A stretch of 64,000 bases of DNA from NCBI GenBank assembly GCA_032871835.1, contig CM065299.1, positions 46,946,706 to 47,010,705 on the forward strand, in the 5' to 3' direction. Below are positions 11,191 through 24,426 of this stretch, piece by piece; positions within the stretch are counted from its first letter, which is position 1, and every line of letters starts with the position of its first letter. Below the pieces are notes generated by a model. The model searched no databases and was not told the DNA's origin. It saw only the letters and a program-made list of their open reading frames with translations. The DNA is from Dipteronia dyeriana (taxonomy: Eukaryota; Streptophyta; Magnoliopsida; Sapindales; Sapindaceae). Made by a program: the position numbers and the translations under genes.

Positions 11191-12103
11191 TTAGGTCAAG
11201 AGAAAAAGGTTTGCAAGCTGCAAAGGTCCATCTATGGACTTAAGCATGCATCTAGATCTTGGAACAGTAGGTTTGATGATGTGATCAAAACCTATGGCTT
11301 TAAGCAGAACGTCGATGAGCCTTGTGTCTACAAGCGCATCATTGACAAGAAAGTAGTTTTCTTGGTCCTATACGTAGATGATATCCTACTCATTGGGAAT
11401 GATGTGGGAGTGTTGTCTGATGTAAAGGGTTGGCTAGCTACCCAAATCCAAATGAAAGATTTGGGAGAGGCAAGTTATGTTCTAGGGATCTAACTTATAA
11501 AGGATTGTAAGAACAAACTCTTAGCATTGTCTCAGGCATCATATACCGATAATATTCTTATGCGATTTTCGATACAGAACTCTAAGAAAGGTAATTTACC
11601 TACCAAGCATGAAGTTCACTTGTCTAAGGAACAGCGTCCAAAGACACCTCAAGAGGTTGAGGATATGAGAAGTGTACCCTATACATCAACAGTAGGTAGT
11701 CTCATGTATGCTATGTTATGCACCATACCGAACATCAGCTATGCAGTGGGAGTAGTCAGCAGATACCAGTCCAACCCAGGATTGGATCATTGGGCTGTTG
11801 TCAAGACAATTCTCAAGTATCTTCAGAGAATGAGAGGCTATATACTAGTGTATTCCGGGCAGGTTTTGATCTCGTTAGGATACACGGATTCTGATTTTTA
11901 GTCAGACGGGGATTCTAGGAAATCCACATCTGGATCAGTTTTCACCCTAGGTGGTGGAGTCATTGTGTGGAGAAGTATCAAGAAATCCTACATTGCTAAC
12001 TCTACCACGAAAGCCAAATATATAGCCGCTTGTGAAGCTGCTAAAGAGACGGTTTGGCTTCGTAAGTTCTTAAGTGATCTGAAAGTTGTTCCAGACCTGG
12101 ATA
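11191..12103 (+). pseudogene. Copia A1 reverse transcriptase and RNase H, native copy (unit 0)
   Basis: A1 RT resumes after the gypsy insertion: QEKKVCKLQRSIYGLKHASRSWNSRFDDV, then 11281-11493 with VVFLVLYVDDILLIGNDVG (YVDD is the catalytic motif of copia RT), MKDLGEASYVLGI and a TAA. RNase H follows (11527-11901: DNILMRFSIQNSKKGN, CTIPNISYAVGVVSRYQSN, LGYTDSDF, then TAG), then STTKAKYIAACEAAKE. With 3960-4049 it forms the single native copy from which the array units derive. It ends at the junction GACCTGGATA, where an LTR head begins; the final RNase H Asp motif (DNSGA) and the polyprotein tail are missing. Confidence 0.88.
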
Positions 12104-13130
12104 TATTATTGTTTGTGCCCCAAAGATGTAATTTGGCAAATGGATGTCAAGACTACATTCTTAATCGGCGATCTTGATGAGAGCATCTATATGGTGCAAC
12201 CAGAGGGATTCATGTCTCCAAGTCAAGAGAAAAAGGTTTGCAATCTGCAAAGGTCCATCTATGGACTTAAGCATGCATCTATATCTTGGAACAGTAGGTT
12301 TGATGATGTGATCAAAGCCTATGGCTTTAAGCAGAGCGTCGATGAGCCTTGTGTCTACAAGCGCATCATTGACAAGAAAGTAGTTTTCTTTGTCCTATAC
12401 GTAGATGATATCCTACTCATTGGGAATGATGTGGGAGTGTTGTCTGATTTAAAGGGCTGGCTAGCTACCCAAATCCAAATGAAAGATTTGGGAGAGGCAA
12501 GTTATGTTCTAGGGATCTAACTTATAAAGGATTGTAAGAACAAACTCATAGCATTGTCTCTGGCATCATATACCGATAATATTCTTATGCGATTTTTGAT
12601 ACAAAAATCCAAGAAAGGTAATTTACCTACCAAGCATGAAGTTCACTTGTCTAAGGAACAGTGTCCAAAGACACCTCAAGAGGTTGAGGATATGAGACGT
12701 GTACCCTATATATCAACAGTAGGTAGTCTCATGTATGCTATGTTATGCACCAGACCGGACATCTGCTATACAGTGGGAGTAGTCAGCAGATACCAGTCCA
12801 ACCCAGGATTGGATCATTGGGTTGTTGTCAAGACAATTCTCAAGTATCTTCAGAGAACGAGAGGCTATATACTAGTGTATTCCGGGCAGGTTTTGATCTC
12901 GTTAGGATACACGGATTCTGATTTTTAGTCAGACGGGGATTCTAGGAAATCCAAATCTGGATCAGTTTTCACCCTAGGTAGTGGAGCCATTGTGTGGAGA
13001 AGTATCAAGCAATCCTACATTGCTAACTCTACCACGAAAGCCGAATATATAGCCGCTTGTGAAGCTGCTAAAGAGACTGTTTGGCTTCGTAAGTTCTTAA
13101 GTGATCTGAAAGTTGTTCCAGACCTGGATA
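12104..13130 (+). repeat. Array unit 1
   Basis: The LTR head is altered (TATTATTGTTTGTGCCCC), so the usual TAA in the head is lost and the RNase H frame reads on to 12177. RT reads GDLDES, HASISW, AYGFKQSVDE and SDLKGW. The second half starts SLASYTDN and has LIQKSKKGN. Confidence 0.93.
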
Positions 13131-14157
13131 TGTTATTGTTTATGCCCTAAAGATGTAATTTGGCAAATGGATGTCAAGACTACATTCTTAATCGGCGATC
13201 CTGATGAGAGCATCTATTTGGTGCAACCAGAGGGATTCATGTCTCCAAGTCAAGAGAAAAAGGTTTGCAAGCTGCAAAGGTCCATCTATGGACTTAAGCA
13301 TGCATCTAGATCTTGGAACAGTAGGTTTGATGATGTGATCAAAACCTATGGCTTTAAGTAGAACGTCGATGAGCCTTGTGTATACAAGCGCATCATTGAC
13401 AAGAAAGTAGTTTTCTTTGTCCTATACGTAGATGATATCCTACTCATTGGGAATGATGTGGGAGTGTTGTCTGATGTAAAGGGCTGGCTAGCTACCCAAA
13501 TCCAAATGAAAGATTTGGGAGAGCCAAGTTATGTTCTATTGATCTAACTTATAAAGGATTTTAAGAACAAACTCTTAGCATTGTCTCAGGCATCATATAC
13601 CGATAATATTCTTATGCGATTTTCGATACAGAACTCTAAGAAAGGTAATTTACCTACCAAGCATGAAGTTCACTTGTCTAAGGAACAGTGTCCAAAGACA
13701 CCTCAAGAGGTTAAGGATATGATACGTGTACCCTATATATCAACAGTAGGTAGTCTCATGTATGCTATGTTATGCACCAGACCGGACATCTGCTATGTAG
13801 TGGGAGTAGTCAGCAGATACCAGTCCAACCCAGGATTGGATCATTGGGTTGTTGCTAAGACAATTCTCAAGTATCTTCAGAGAACGAGAGGCTATATACT
13901 AGTGTATTCCGGGCAGGTTTTGATCTTGTTAGAATACACGGATTCTGATTTTTTGTCAGACGGGGATTCTAGGAAATCCACATCTGGATCAGTTTTCACC
14001 CTAGGTGGTGGAGCCATTGTGTGGAGAAGTATCAAGCAATCCTACATTGCAAACTCTACCACGAAAGCCGAATATATAGCCGCTTGTGAAGCTGCTAAAG
14101 AGACTGTTTGGCTCCGTAAGTTCTTAAATGATCTGAAAGTTATTCCAGACCTGGATA
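13131..14157 (+). repeat. Array unit 2
   Basis: RT has a TAG after TYGFK (about 13359) and YVLLI before the TAA. RNase H has VKDMIRVPYIS, CYVVGVV and LILLEYTDSDF. The shared TAG is TTG here, so RNase H stays open for 198 codons (13581-14177). Confidence 0.93.
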
Positions 14158-15184
14158 TGTTATTGTTTGTGCCCTAAAGATGCAATTTGGCAAATGGATG
14201 TCAAGACTACATTCTTAATCGGCAATCTTGATGAGAGCATCTATATGGTGCAACCAGAGGGATTCATGTCTCCAAGTCAAGAGAAAAAGGTTTGCAAGCT
14301 GCAAAGGTCCATCTTTGGACTTAAGCATGCATCTAGATCTTGGAACAGTAGGTTTGATGATGTGATCAAAACCTATGGTTTTAAGCAGAACGTCGATGAG
14401 CCTTTTGTCTACAACCGCATCATTGACAAGAAAGTAGTTTTCTTGGTCCTATACGTAGATGATATCCTACTCATTGGGAATGATGTGGGAGTGTTGTCTG
14501 ATGTAAAGGGCTGGCTAGCTACCCAAATCCAAATGAAAGATTTGGGAGAGGCAAGTTATGTTCTAGGGATCTAACTTATAAAGGATTGTAAGAACAAACT
14601 CATAGCATTGTCTCAGGCATCATATACCGATAATATTCTTATGCGATTTTCGATACATAAATCCAAGAAAGGTAATTTACCTACCAAGCATGAAGTTCAC
14701 TTGTCTAAGGAACAGTGTCCAAAGACACCTCAAGAGGTTTAGGATATGAGACGTGTACCCTATACATCAACAGTAGGTAGTCTCATGTATGCTATATTAT
14801 GCACCAGACCGGACATCTGCTATGCAGTGGGAGTAGTCAGCAGATACCAGTCCAACCCAGGATTGGATCATTGGGTTGTTGTCAAGACAATTTTCAAGTA
14901 TCTTCAGAGAACGAGAGGCTATATACTAGTGTATTCCGGGCAGGTTTTGATCTCGTTAGGATACACGGATTCTGAATTTTAGTCAGACGGGGATTCTAGG
15001 AAATCCACATCTGGATCAGTTTTCACCCTAGGTGGTGGAGCTATTGTGTGGGGAAGTATCAAGCAATCCTACATTGCTAACTCTACCATGAAAGCCGAAT
15101 ATATAGCCGCTTGTGAAGCTGCTAAAGAGACTGTTTGGCTCCGTAAGTTCTTAAGTGATCTGAAAAATGTTCCAGAACTGGATA
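14158..15184 (+). repeat. Array unit 3
   Basis: RT reads CPKDAIWQMDV, GNLDES, SIFGLKHA and EPFVYNRII. RNase H has HKSKKGN, an extra TAG in EV-stop-DMRRV (about 14740), AILCTRPD, IFKYL and YTDSEF. It ends with TMKAEY and NVPELD. Confidence 0.93.
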
Positions 15185-16211
15185 TGTTATTGTTTATGCC
15201 CTAAAGATGTAATTTGGCAAATGGATGTCAAGACTACATTCTTAATCGGTGATCCTGATGAGAGCATCTATATGGTGCAACCAGAGGGATTCATGTCTCC
15301 AAGTCAAGAGAAAAAGGTTTGCAAGCTGCAAAGGTCCATCTATGGACTTAAGCATGCATCTAGATCTTGGAACAGTAGGTTTGATGATGTGATCAAAACC
15401 TATGGCTTTAAGCAGAACGTCGATGAGCCTTGTGTCTACAAGCGCATCATTGACAAGAAAGTAGTTTTCTTTGTCCTATACGTAGATGATATCCTACTCA
15501 TTGGGAATGATGTGGGAGTGTTGTCTGATGTAAAGAGCTGGCTAGCTACCCAAATCCAAATGAAAGATTTGGGAGAGGCAAGTTAAGTTCTAGGGATCTA
15601 ACTTATAAAGGATTTTAAGAACAAACTCATAGCATTGTCTCAGGAATCATATACCGATAATATTCTTATGCGATTTTCGATACAGAACTCTAAGAAAGGT
15701 AATTTACCTACCAAGCATGAAGTTCACTTGTCTAAGGAACAGTGTCCAAAGACACCTCAAGAGGTTAAGGATATGATACGTGTACCCTATATATCAACAG
15801 TAGGTAGTCTCATGTATGCTATGTTATGTACCAGACCGGACATCTGCTATGCAGTGGGAGTAGTCAGCAGATACCAGTCCAACCCAGGATTGGATCATTG
15901 GGTTGTTGCTAAGACAATTCTCAAGTATCTTCAGAGAACGAGAGGCTATATACTAGTGTATTCCGGGCAGGTTTTGATCTTGTTAGAATACACGGATTCT
16001 GATTTTTTGTCAGACGGGGATTCTAGGAAATCCACATCTGGATCAGTTTTCACCCTAGGTGGTGGAGCCATTGTGTGGAGAAGTATCAAGCAATCCTACA
16101 TTGCAAACTCTACCACGAAAGCCAAATATATAGCCGCTTGTGAAGCTGCTAAAGAGACTGTTTGGCTCCGTAAGTTCTTAAATGATCTGAAAGTTGTTCC
16201 AGACCTGGATA
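15185..16211 (+). repeat. Array unit 4
   Basis: RT carries VKSW and an early TAA after GEAS (about 15584). RNase H shares VKDMIRVPYIS, LILLEY and the TTG at the usual TAG with unit 2, giving an open frame at 15635-16231. Confidence 0.93.
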
Positions 16212-17238
16212 TGTTATTGTTTGTGCCCTAAAGATGCAATTTGGCAAATGGATGTCAAGACTACATTCTTAATCGGCGTTCTTGATGAGAGCATCTATAT
16301 GGTGCAACCAGAGGGATTCATGTATCCAAGTCAAGAGAAAAAGGTTTGTAAGCAGCAAAGGTCCATCTATGGACTTAAGCATGCATCTAGATCTTGGAAC
16401 AGTAGGTTTGATAATGTTATCAAAACCTATGGCTTTAAGCAGATTGTCGATGAGCCTTGTGTCTACAAGCGCATCATTGACAAGAAAGTAGTTTTCTTGG
16501 TCCTATACGTAGATGATATCCTACTCATTGGGAATGATGTGGGAGTGTTGTCTGACTTAAAAAGCTGGCTAGCTACCCAAATCCAAATGAAAGATTTGGG
16601 AGAGGCAAGTTATGTTCTAGGGATCTAACTTATAAAGGATTGTAAGAACAAACTCATAGCATTGTCTCAGGCATCATATAGCGATAATATTCTTATGCGA
16701 TTTTCGATACAAAAATCCAAGAAAGGTAATTTACCTACCAAGCATGAAGTTCACTTGTCTAAGGAACAGTGTCCAAAGACACCTCAAGAGGTTGAGGATA
16801 TGAGACGTGTACCCTATACATCAACAGTAGGTAGTCTCATGTATGCTATATTATGCACCAGACCGGACATCTGCTATGCAGTGGGAGTAGTCAGCAGATA
16901 CCAGTCCAACCCAGGATTGGATCATTGGGTTGTTGTCAAGACAATTCTCAAGTATCTTCAGAGAACGAGAGGCTATATACTAGTGTATTCCGGGCAGGTT
17001 TTGATCTCGTTAGGATACACGGATTCTAATTTTTAGTCAGACGGGGATTCTAGGAAATCCACATCTGGATCATTTTTCAATCTAGGTGGTGGAGCCATTG
17101 TGTGGAGAAGTATCAAGCAATCCTACATTGCTAACTCTACCACGAAAGCCGAATATATAGCCTCTTGTGAAGCTGCTAAAGAGACTGTTTGGCTTCGTAA
17201 GTTCTTAAGTGATATGAAAGTTGTTCCAGACCTAGATA
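16212..17238 (+). repeat. Array unit 5
   Basis: RT reads CPKDAIW (as in unit 3), GVLDES, FMYPSQ, KQQRS, KQIVDE and LKSW. RNase H has YSDN, QKSKKGN, AILCTRPD (as in unit 3), YTDSNF and FNLGGG. Confidence 0.93.
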
Positions 17239-18265
17239 TGTTATTGTTTATGCCCTAAAGATGTAATTTGGCAAATGGATGTCAAGACTACATTCTTAAT
17301 CGGCGATCTTGATGAGAGCATCTATATGGTGCAACCAGAGGGATTCATGTCCCCAAGTCAAGAGAAAAAGGTTTGCAAGCTGCAAAGGTCCATCTATGGA
17401 CTTAAGCATGCATCTAGATCTTAGAACAGTAGGTTTGATGATGTGATCAAAACCTATGGCTTTAAGCAGAACATCGACGAGCCTTGTGTCTACAAGCGCA
17501 TCATTGACAAGAAAGTAGTTTTCTTTGTCCTATACGTAGATGATATCCTACTCATTGGGAATGATGTGGGAGTGTTGTCTGATGTAAAGGGCTGGCTAGC
17601 TACCCAAATCCAAATGAAAGATTTGGGAGAGGCAATTTATGTTCTAGGGATCTAACTTATAAACGATTGTAAGAACAAACACTTAGCATTGTCTCAGGCA
17701 TCATATACCGATAATATTCTTTTACGATTTTCGATACAGAACTCCAAGAAAGGTAATTTACCTACCAAGCATGAAGTTCACTTGTCTAAGGAACAGCGTC
17801 CAAAGACACCTCAAGAGGTTGAGGATATGGGACGTGTACCCTATACATCAACAGTAGGTAGTCTCATGTATGCTATGTTATGCACCATACCGGACATCTG
17901 CTATGCAGTGGGAGTAGTCAGCAGATACCAGTCCAACCCAGGATTGGATCATTGGGTTGTTGTCAAGACAATTCTCAAGTATCTTCAGAGAACGAGAGGC
18001 TATATACTAGTGTATTCCGGGCAGGTTTTGATCTCGTTAGGATACACGGATTCTGATTTTTAGTCAGACGGGGATTCTAGGAAATCCACCTCTGGATCAG
18101 TTTTCACCCTAGGTGGTGGAGCCATTGTGTGGAGAAGTATCAAGCAATCCTACATTGCTAACTCTACCATGAAAGCCGAATATATAGCCGCTTGTGAAGC
18201 TGCTAAAGAGGCTGTTTGGATCCGTAAGTTCTTAAGTGATCTGAAAAATGTTCCAGACCTGGATA
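17239..18265 (+). repeat. Array unit 6
   Basis: A TAG replaces Trp in RS-W-NSRF (about 17423). RT then reads KQNIDE and AIYVLGI. The second half has ILLRF, DMGRVPY, TMKAEY and EAVWIRK. Confidence 0.93.
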
Positions 18266-19292
18266 TGTTATTGTTTATGCCCTAAAGATGTAATTTCGCA
18301 AATGGATGTCAAGACTACATTCTTAATCGGCGATCCTGATGAGAGCATCTATATGGTGCAACCAGAGGGATTCATGTCTCCAAGTCAAGAGAAAAAGGTT
18401 TGCAAGCTGCAAAGGTCCATCTATGGACTTAAGCATGCATCTAGATCTTGGAACAGTAGGTTTGATGATGTGATCAAAACCTATGGCTTTAAGCAGAACG
18501 TCGATGAGCCTTGTGTCTACAAGCGCGTCATTGACAAGAAAGTAGTTTTCTTTGTCCTATACGTAGATGATATCCTACTCATTGGGAATGATGTGGGAGT
18601 GTTGTCTGATGTAAAGGGCTGGCTAGCTACCCAAATCCAAATGAAAGATTTGGGAGAGGCAAGTTATGTTCTAGGGATCTAACTTATAAAGGATTGTAAG
18701 AACAAACTCATAGCATTGTCTCAGGCATCATATACCGATAATATTCTTATGCGATTTTCGATACAGAACTCCAAGAAAGGTAATTTACCTACCAAGCATG
18801 AAGTTCACTTGTCTAAGGAACAGTGTCCAAAGACACCTCAAGAGGTTGAGGATATGAGACGTGTACCCTATATATCAACAGTAGGTAGTCTCATGTATGC
18901 TATGTTATGCACCAGACCGGACATCTGCTATGCAATGGGAGTAGTCAGCAGATACCAGTCCAACCCAGGATTGGATCATTGGGTTGTTGTCAAGACAATT
19001 TTCAAGTATCTTTAGAGAACGAGAGGCTATATACTAGTGTATTCCGGGCAGGTTTTGATCTCGTTAGGATACATGGATTCTGAATTTTAGTCAGACGGGG
19101 ATTCTAGGAAATCCAGATCTGGATCGGTTTTCACCCTAGGTGGTGGAGCTATTGTGTGGGGAAGTATCAAGCAATCCTTCATTGCTAACTCTACCATGAA
19201 AGCCGAATATATAGCCGCTTGTGAAGCTGCTAAAGAGACTGTTTGGCTCCGTAAGTTCTTAAGTGATCTGAAAAATGTTCCAGACCTGGATA
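18266..19292 (+). repeat. Array unit 7
   Basis: RT starts ISQMDVKTT and has KRVIDKK. RNase H has YAMGVVSRY, a TAG after IFKYL (about 19013), YMDSEF and KQSFIANSTMKAEY. Confidence 0.93.
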
Positions 19293-20319
19293 TGTTATTG
19301 TTTATGCCTTAAAGATGTAATTTCGCAAATGGATGTCAAGACTACATCCTTTATCGGCGATCCTGATGAGAGCATCTATATGGTGCAACCAGAGGGATTC
19401 ATGTCTCCAAGTCAAGAGAAAAAGGTTTGCAAGCTGCAAAGGTCCATCTATGGACTTAAGCATGCATCTAGATCTTGGAACAGTAGGTTTGATGATGTGA
19501 TCAAAACCTATGGCTTTAAGCAGAACGTCGATGAGCCTTATGTCTACAAGCGCATCATTGACAAGAAAGTAGTTTTCTTTGTCCTATACGTAGATGATAT
19601 CCTACTCATTGGGAATGATGTGGGAGTGTTGTCTGATGTAAAGGGATGGCTAGCTACCCAAATCCAAATGAAAGATTTGGGAGAGGCAAGTTATGTTCTA
19701 AAGATCTAACTTATAAAGGATTGTAAGAACAAACTCATAGCATAGTCTCAGGCATCATATACCGATAATATTCTTATGCGATTTTCGATACAGAACTCCA
19801 AGAAAGGTAATTTACCTACCAAGCATGAAGTTCACTTGTCTAAGGAACAGTGTCCAAAGACACCTCAAGAGGTTGAGGATATGAGACGTGTACCCTATAT
19901 ATCAATAGTAGGTAGTCTCATGTATGCTATGTTATGCACCAGACCGGACATCTGCTATGCAGTGGGAGTAGTCAGCAGATACCAGTCCAACCCAGGATTG
20001 GATCATTGGGTTGTTGCTAAGACAATTCTCAAGTATCTTCAGAGAACGAGAGGCTATATACTAGTGTATTCCGGGCAGGTTTTGATCTCGTTAGGATACA
20101 CGGATTCTGATTTTTAGTCAGACGGGGATTCTAGGAAATCCACATCTGGATCAGTTTTCACCCTAGGTGGTGGAGCCATTGTGTGGGGAAGTATCAAGCA
20201 ATCCTACATTGCTAACTCTACCACGAAAGCCGAATATATAGCCGCTTGTGAAGCTGCTAAAGAGACTGTTTGGCTCCGTAAGTTCTTAAGTGATCTGAAA
20301 AATGTTCCAGACCTGGATA
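19293..20319 (+). repeat. Array unit 8
   Basis: RT shares ISQMDV with unit 7 and reads KTTSFIGDPD, EPYVYK and YVLKI. A TAG lies before SQASYTDN (about 19743). RNase H has YISIVGSL and WVVAKT. Confidence 0.93.
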
Positions 20320-21345
20320 TGTTATTGTTTATGCCCTAAAGATGTAATTTGGAAAATGGATGTCAAGACTACATTCTTAATCGGCGATCCTGATGAGAGC
20401 ATCTATATGGTGCAACCAGAGGGATTCATGTCTCCAAGTCAAGAGAAAAAGGTTTGCAAGCTGCAAAGGTCCATCTATGGACTTAAGCATGCATCTAGAT
20501 CTTGGAACAGTAGGTTTGATGATGTGATCAAAACCTATGGCTTTAAGCAGAACGTCGATGAGCCTTGTGTCTACAAGCGCATCATTGACAAGAAAGTAGT
20601 TTTCTTTGTCCTATACGTAGATGATATCCTACTCATTGGGAATGATGTGGGAGTGTTGTCTGATGTAAAGGGCTGGCTAGCTACCCAAATCCAAATGAAA
20701 GATTTGGGAGAGGCAAGTTATGTTCTAGGGATCTAACTTATAAAGGATTGTAAGAACAAACTCATAGCATTGTCTCAGGCATCATATACCGTAACATTCT
20801 TATGCGATTTTCGATACAGAACTCCAAGAAAGGTAATTTACCTACCAAGCATGAAGTTCACTTGTCTAAGGAATAGTGTCCAAAGACACCTCAAGAGGTT
20901 GAGGATATCAGACGAGTACCCTATATATCATCAGTAGGTAGTCTCATGTATGCTATGTTATGCATCAGACCGGACATCTGCTATGCAGTGGGAGTAGTCA
21001 GCAGATACCAGTCCAACCCAGGATTGGATCATTGGGTTGTTGCTAAGACAATTCTCAAGTATCTTCAGAGAACGAGAGGCTATATACTAGTGTATTCCGG
21101 GCAGGTTTTGATCTCGTTAGGATACACGGATTCTGATTTTTAGTCAGACGGGGATTCTAGGAAATCCACATCTGGATCAGTTTTCACCCTAGGTGGTGGA
21201 GCCATTGTGTGGAGAAGTATCAAGCAATCCTAAATTGCTAACTCTACCATGAAAGCCGAATATATAGCCGCTTGTGAAGCTGCTAAAGAGACTGTTTGGC
21301 TCCGTAAGTTCTTAAGTGATCTGCAAGTCGTTCCAGACCTGGATA
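20320..21345 (+). repeat. Array unit 9
   Basis: 1026 bp: one base is missing at about 20791 (ACCGTAACATT). It has WKMDV, an extra stop in KE-stop-CPK, DIRRVPYISSVG, CIRPDICYAV, WVVAKT, a stop in KQS-stop-IA and LQVVPDL. Nearly all of these recur in unit 12. Confidence 0.93.
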
Positions 21346-22372
21346 TGTTATTGTTTATGCCCTAAAGATGTAATTTGGCAAATGGATGTCAAGACTACAT
21401 TCTTAATCGGCGATCTTGATGAGAGCATCTATATGGTGCAACCAGAGGGATTCATGTCTCCAAGTCAAGAGAAAAAGGTTTGCAAGCAGCAAAGGTCCAT
21501 CTATGGACTTAAGCATGCATCTAGATCTTGGAACAGTAGGTTTGATGATGTGATCAAAACCTATGGCTTTAAGCAGAACGTCGATGAGCCTTGTGTCTAC
21601 AAGCGCATCATTGACAAGAAAGTAGTTTTCTTGGTCCTATACGTAGATGATATCCTACTCATTGGGAATGATGTGGGAGTGTTGTCTGACTTAAAGGGCT
21701 GGCTAGCTACCCAAATCCAAATGAAAGATTTGGGAGAGCCAAGTTATGTTCTAGGGATCTAACTTATAAAGGATTGTAAGAACAAACTCTTAGCATTGTC
21801 TCAGGCATCATATACCGATAATATTCTTATGCGATTTTCGATACAGAACTCCAAGAAAGGTAATTTACCTACCAAGCATGAAGTTCACTTGTCTAAGGAA
21901 CAGCGTCCAAAGACACCTCAAGAGGTTGAGGATATGAGTCGTGTACCCTATACATCAACAGTAGGTAGTCTCATGTATGCTATGTTATGCACCATACCGG
22001 ACATCTGCTATGCAGTGGGAGTAGTCAGCAGATACCAGTACAACCCAGGATTGGATCATTGGGTTGTTGTCAAGACAATTCTCAAGTATCTTCAGAGAAC
22101 GAGAGGCTATATACTAGTGTATTCCGGGCAGGTTTTGATCTCGTTAGGATACACGGATTCTGATTTTTAGTCAGACGGGGATTCTAGGAAATCCACATCT
22201 GGATCAGTTTTCACCCTAGGTGGTAGAGCCATTGTGTGGAGAAGTATCAAGCAATCCTACATTGCTAACTCTACCACGAAAGCCGAATATATAGCCGCTT
22301 GTGAAGCTGCTAAAGAGACTGTTTGGCTCCGTAAGTTCTTAAGTGATCTGAAAAATGTTCCAGACCTGGATA
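21346..22372 (+). repeat. Array unit 10
   Basis: RT reads GDLDES, KQQRS, SDLKGW and EPSYVLGI. RNase H has DMSRVPY, CTIPDICYAV, RYQYNPG and LGGRAIVW. The pattern recurs in unit 13. Confidence 0.93.
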
Positions 22373-23400
22373 TGTTATTGTTTATGCCCTAAAGATGTAA
22401 TTTGGCAAATGGATGTCAAGAGTACATTCTTAATCGGCGATCTTGATGAGAGCATCTATATGGTGCAACCAGAGGGATTCATGTCTCCAAGTCAAGAGAA
22501 AAAGGTTTGCAAGCTGCAAAGGTCCATCTATGGACTTAAGCATGCATCTAGATCTTGGAACAGTAGGTTTGATGATGTGATCAAAACCTATGGCTTTAAG
22601 CAGAACGTCGATGAGCCTTGTGTCTACAAGCGCATCATTGACAAGAAAGTAGTTTTCTTTGTCCTATACGTAGATGATATCCTACTCATTGGGAATGATG
22701 TGGGAGTGTTGTCTGATGTAAAGGGCTGGCTAGCTACCCAAATCCAAATGAAAGATTTGGGAGAGGCCAAGTTATGTTCTAGGGATCTAACTTATAAAGG
22801 ATTGTAAGAACAAACTCATAGCATTGTCTCAGGCATCATATACCGATAATATTCTTATGCGATTTTCGATACAGAACTCCAAGAAAGGTAATTTACCTAC
22901 CAAGCATGAAGTTCACTTGTCTAAGGAACAGCGTCCAAAGACACCTCAAGAGGTTGAGGATATGAGACGTGTACCCTATACATCAACAGTAGGTAGTCTT
23001 ATGTATGCTATGTTATGCACCATACCGGACATCTGCTATGCAGTGGGAGTAGTCAGCAGATACCAGTACAACCCAGGATTGGATCATTGGGTTGTTGTCA
23101 AGACAATTCTCAAGTATCTTCAGAGAACGAGAGGCTATATACTAGTGTATTCCGGGCAGGTTTTGATCTCGTTAGGATACACGGATTCTGATTTTTAGTC
23201 AGACGGGGATTCTAGGAAATCTACCTCTGGATCAGTTTTCACCCTAGGTGGTAGAGCCATTGTGTGGAGAAGTATCAAGCAATCCTACATTGCTAACTCT
23301 ACCACGAAAGCCGAATATATAGCCGCTTGTGAAGCTGCTAAAGAGACTGTTTGGCTCCGTAAGTTCTTAAGTGATCTGAAAAATGTTCCAGACCTGGATA
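22373..23400 (+). repeat. Array unit 11
   Basis: 1028 bp: one extra C in GAGAGGCCAAG (about 22767) shifts RT past the usual TAA. It has DVKSTFLIGDL, RYQYNPG and GGRAIVW, shared with unit 14. Confidence 0.93.
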
Positions 23401-24426
23401 TGTTATTGTTTATGCCCTAAAGATGTAATTTGGCAAATGGATGTCAAGAGTACATTCTTAATCGGCGATCTTGATGAGAGCATCTATATGGTGCAACCAG
23501 AGGGATTCATGTCTCCAAGTCAAGAGAAAAAGGTTTGCAAGCTGCAAAGGTCCATCTATGGACTTAAGCATGCATCTAGATCTTGGAACAGTAGGTTTGA
23601 TGATGTGATCAAAACCTATGGCTTTAAGCAGAACGTCGATGAGCCTTGTGTCTACAAGCGCATCATTGACAAGAAAGTAGTTTTCTTTGTCCTATACGTA
23701 GATGATATCCTACTCATTGGGAATGATGTGGGAGTGTTGTCTGATGTAAAGGGCTGGCTAGCTACCCAAATCCAAATGAAAGATTTGGGAGAGGCAAGTT
23801 ATGTTCTAGGGATCTAACTTATAAAGGATTGTAAGAACAAACTCATAGCATTGTCTCAGGCATCATATACCGTAACATTCTTATGCGATTTTCGATACAG
23901 AACTCCAAGAAAGGTAATTTACCTACCAAGCATGAAGTTCACTTGTCTAAGGAATAGTGTCCAAAGACACCTCAAGAGGTTGAGGATATCAGACGAGTAC
24001 CCTATATATCATCAGTAGGTAGTCTCATGTATGCTATGTTATGCATCAGACCGGACATCTGCTATGCAGTGGGAGTAGTCAGCAGATACCAGTCCAACCC
24101 AGGATTGGATCATTGGGTTGTTGCTAAGACAATTCTCAAGTATCTTCAGAGAACGAGAGGCTATATACTAGTGTATTCCGGGCAGGTTTTGATCTCGTTA
24201 GGATACACGGATTCTGATTTTTAGTCAGACGGGGATTCTAGGAAATCCACATCTGGATCAGTTTTCACCCTAGGTGGTGGAGCCATTGTGTGGAGAAGTA
24301 TCAAGCAATCCTAAATTGCTAACTCTACCATGAAAGCCGAATATATAGCCGCTTGTGAAGCTGCTAAAGAGACTGTTTGGCTCCGTAAGTTCTTAAGTGA
24401 TCTGCAAGTCGTTCCAGACCTGGATA
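23401..24426 (+). repeat. Array unit 12
   Basis: 1026 bp, with the same one-base deletion as unit 9 (at 23872, exactly 3081 bp later), and the same KE-stop-CPK, CIRPD, KQS-stop-IA and LQVVPDL. Its first part carries DVKSTF, like units 11 and 14 rather than unit 9. Confidence 0.93.
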
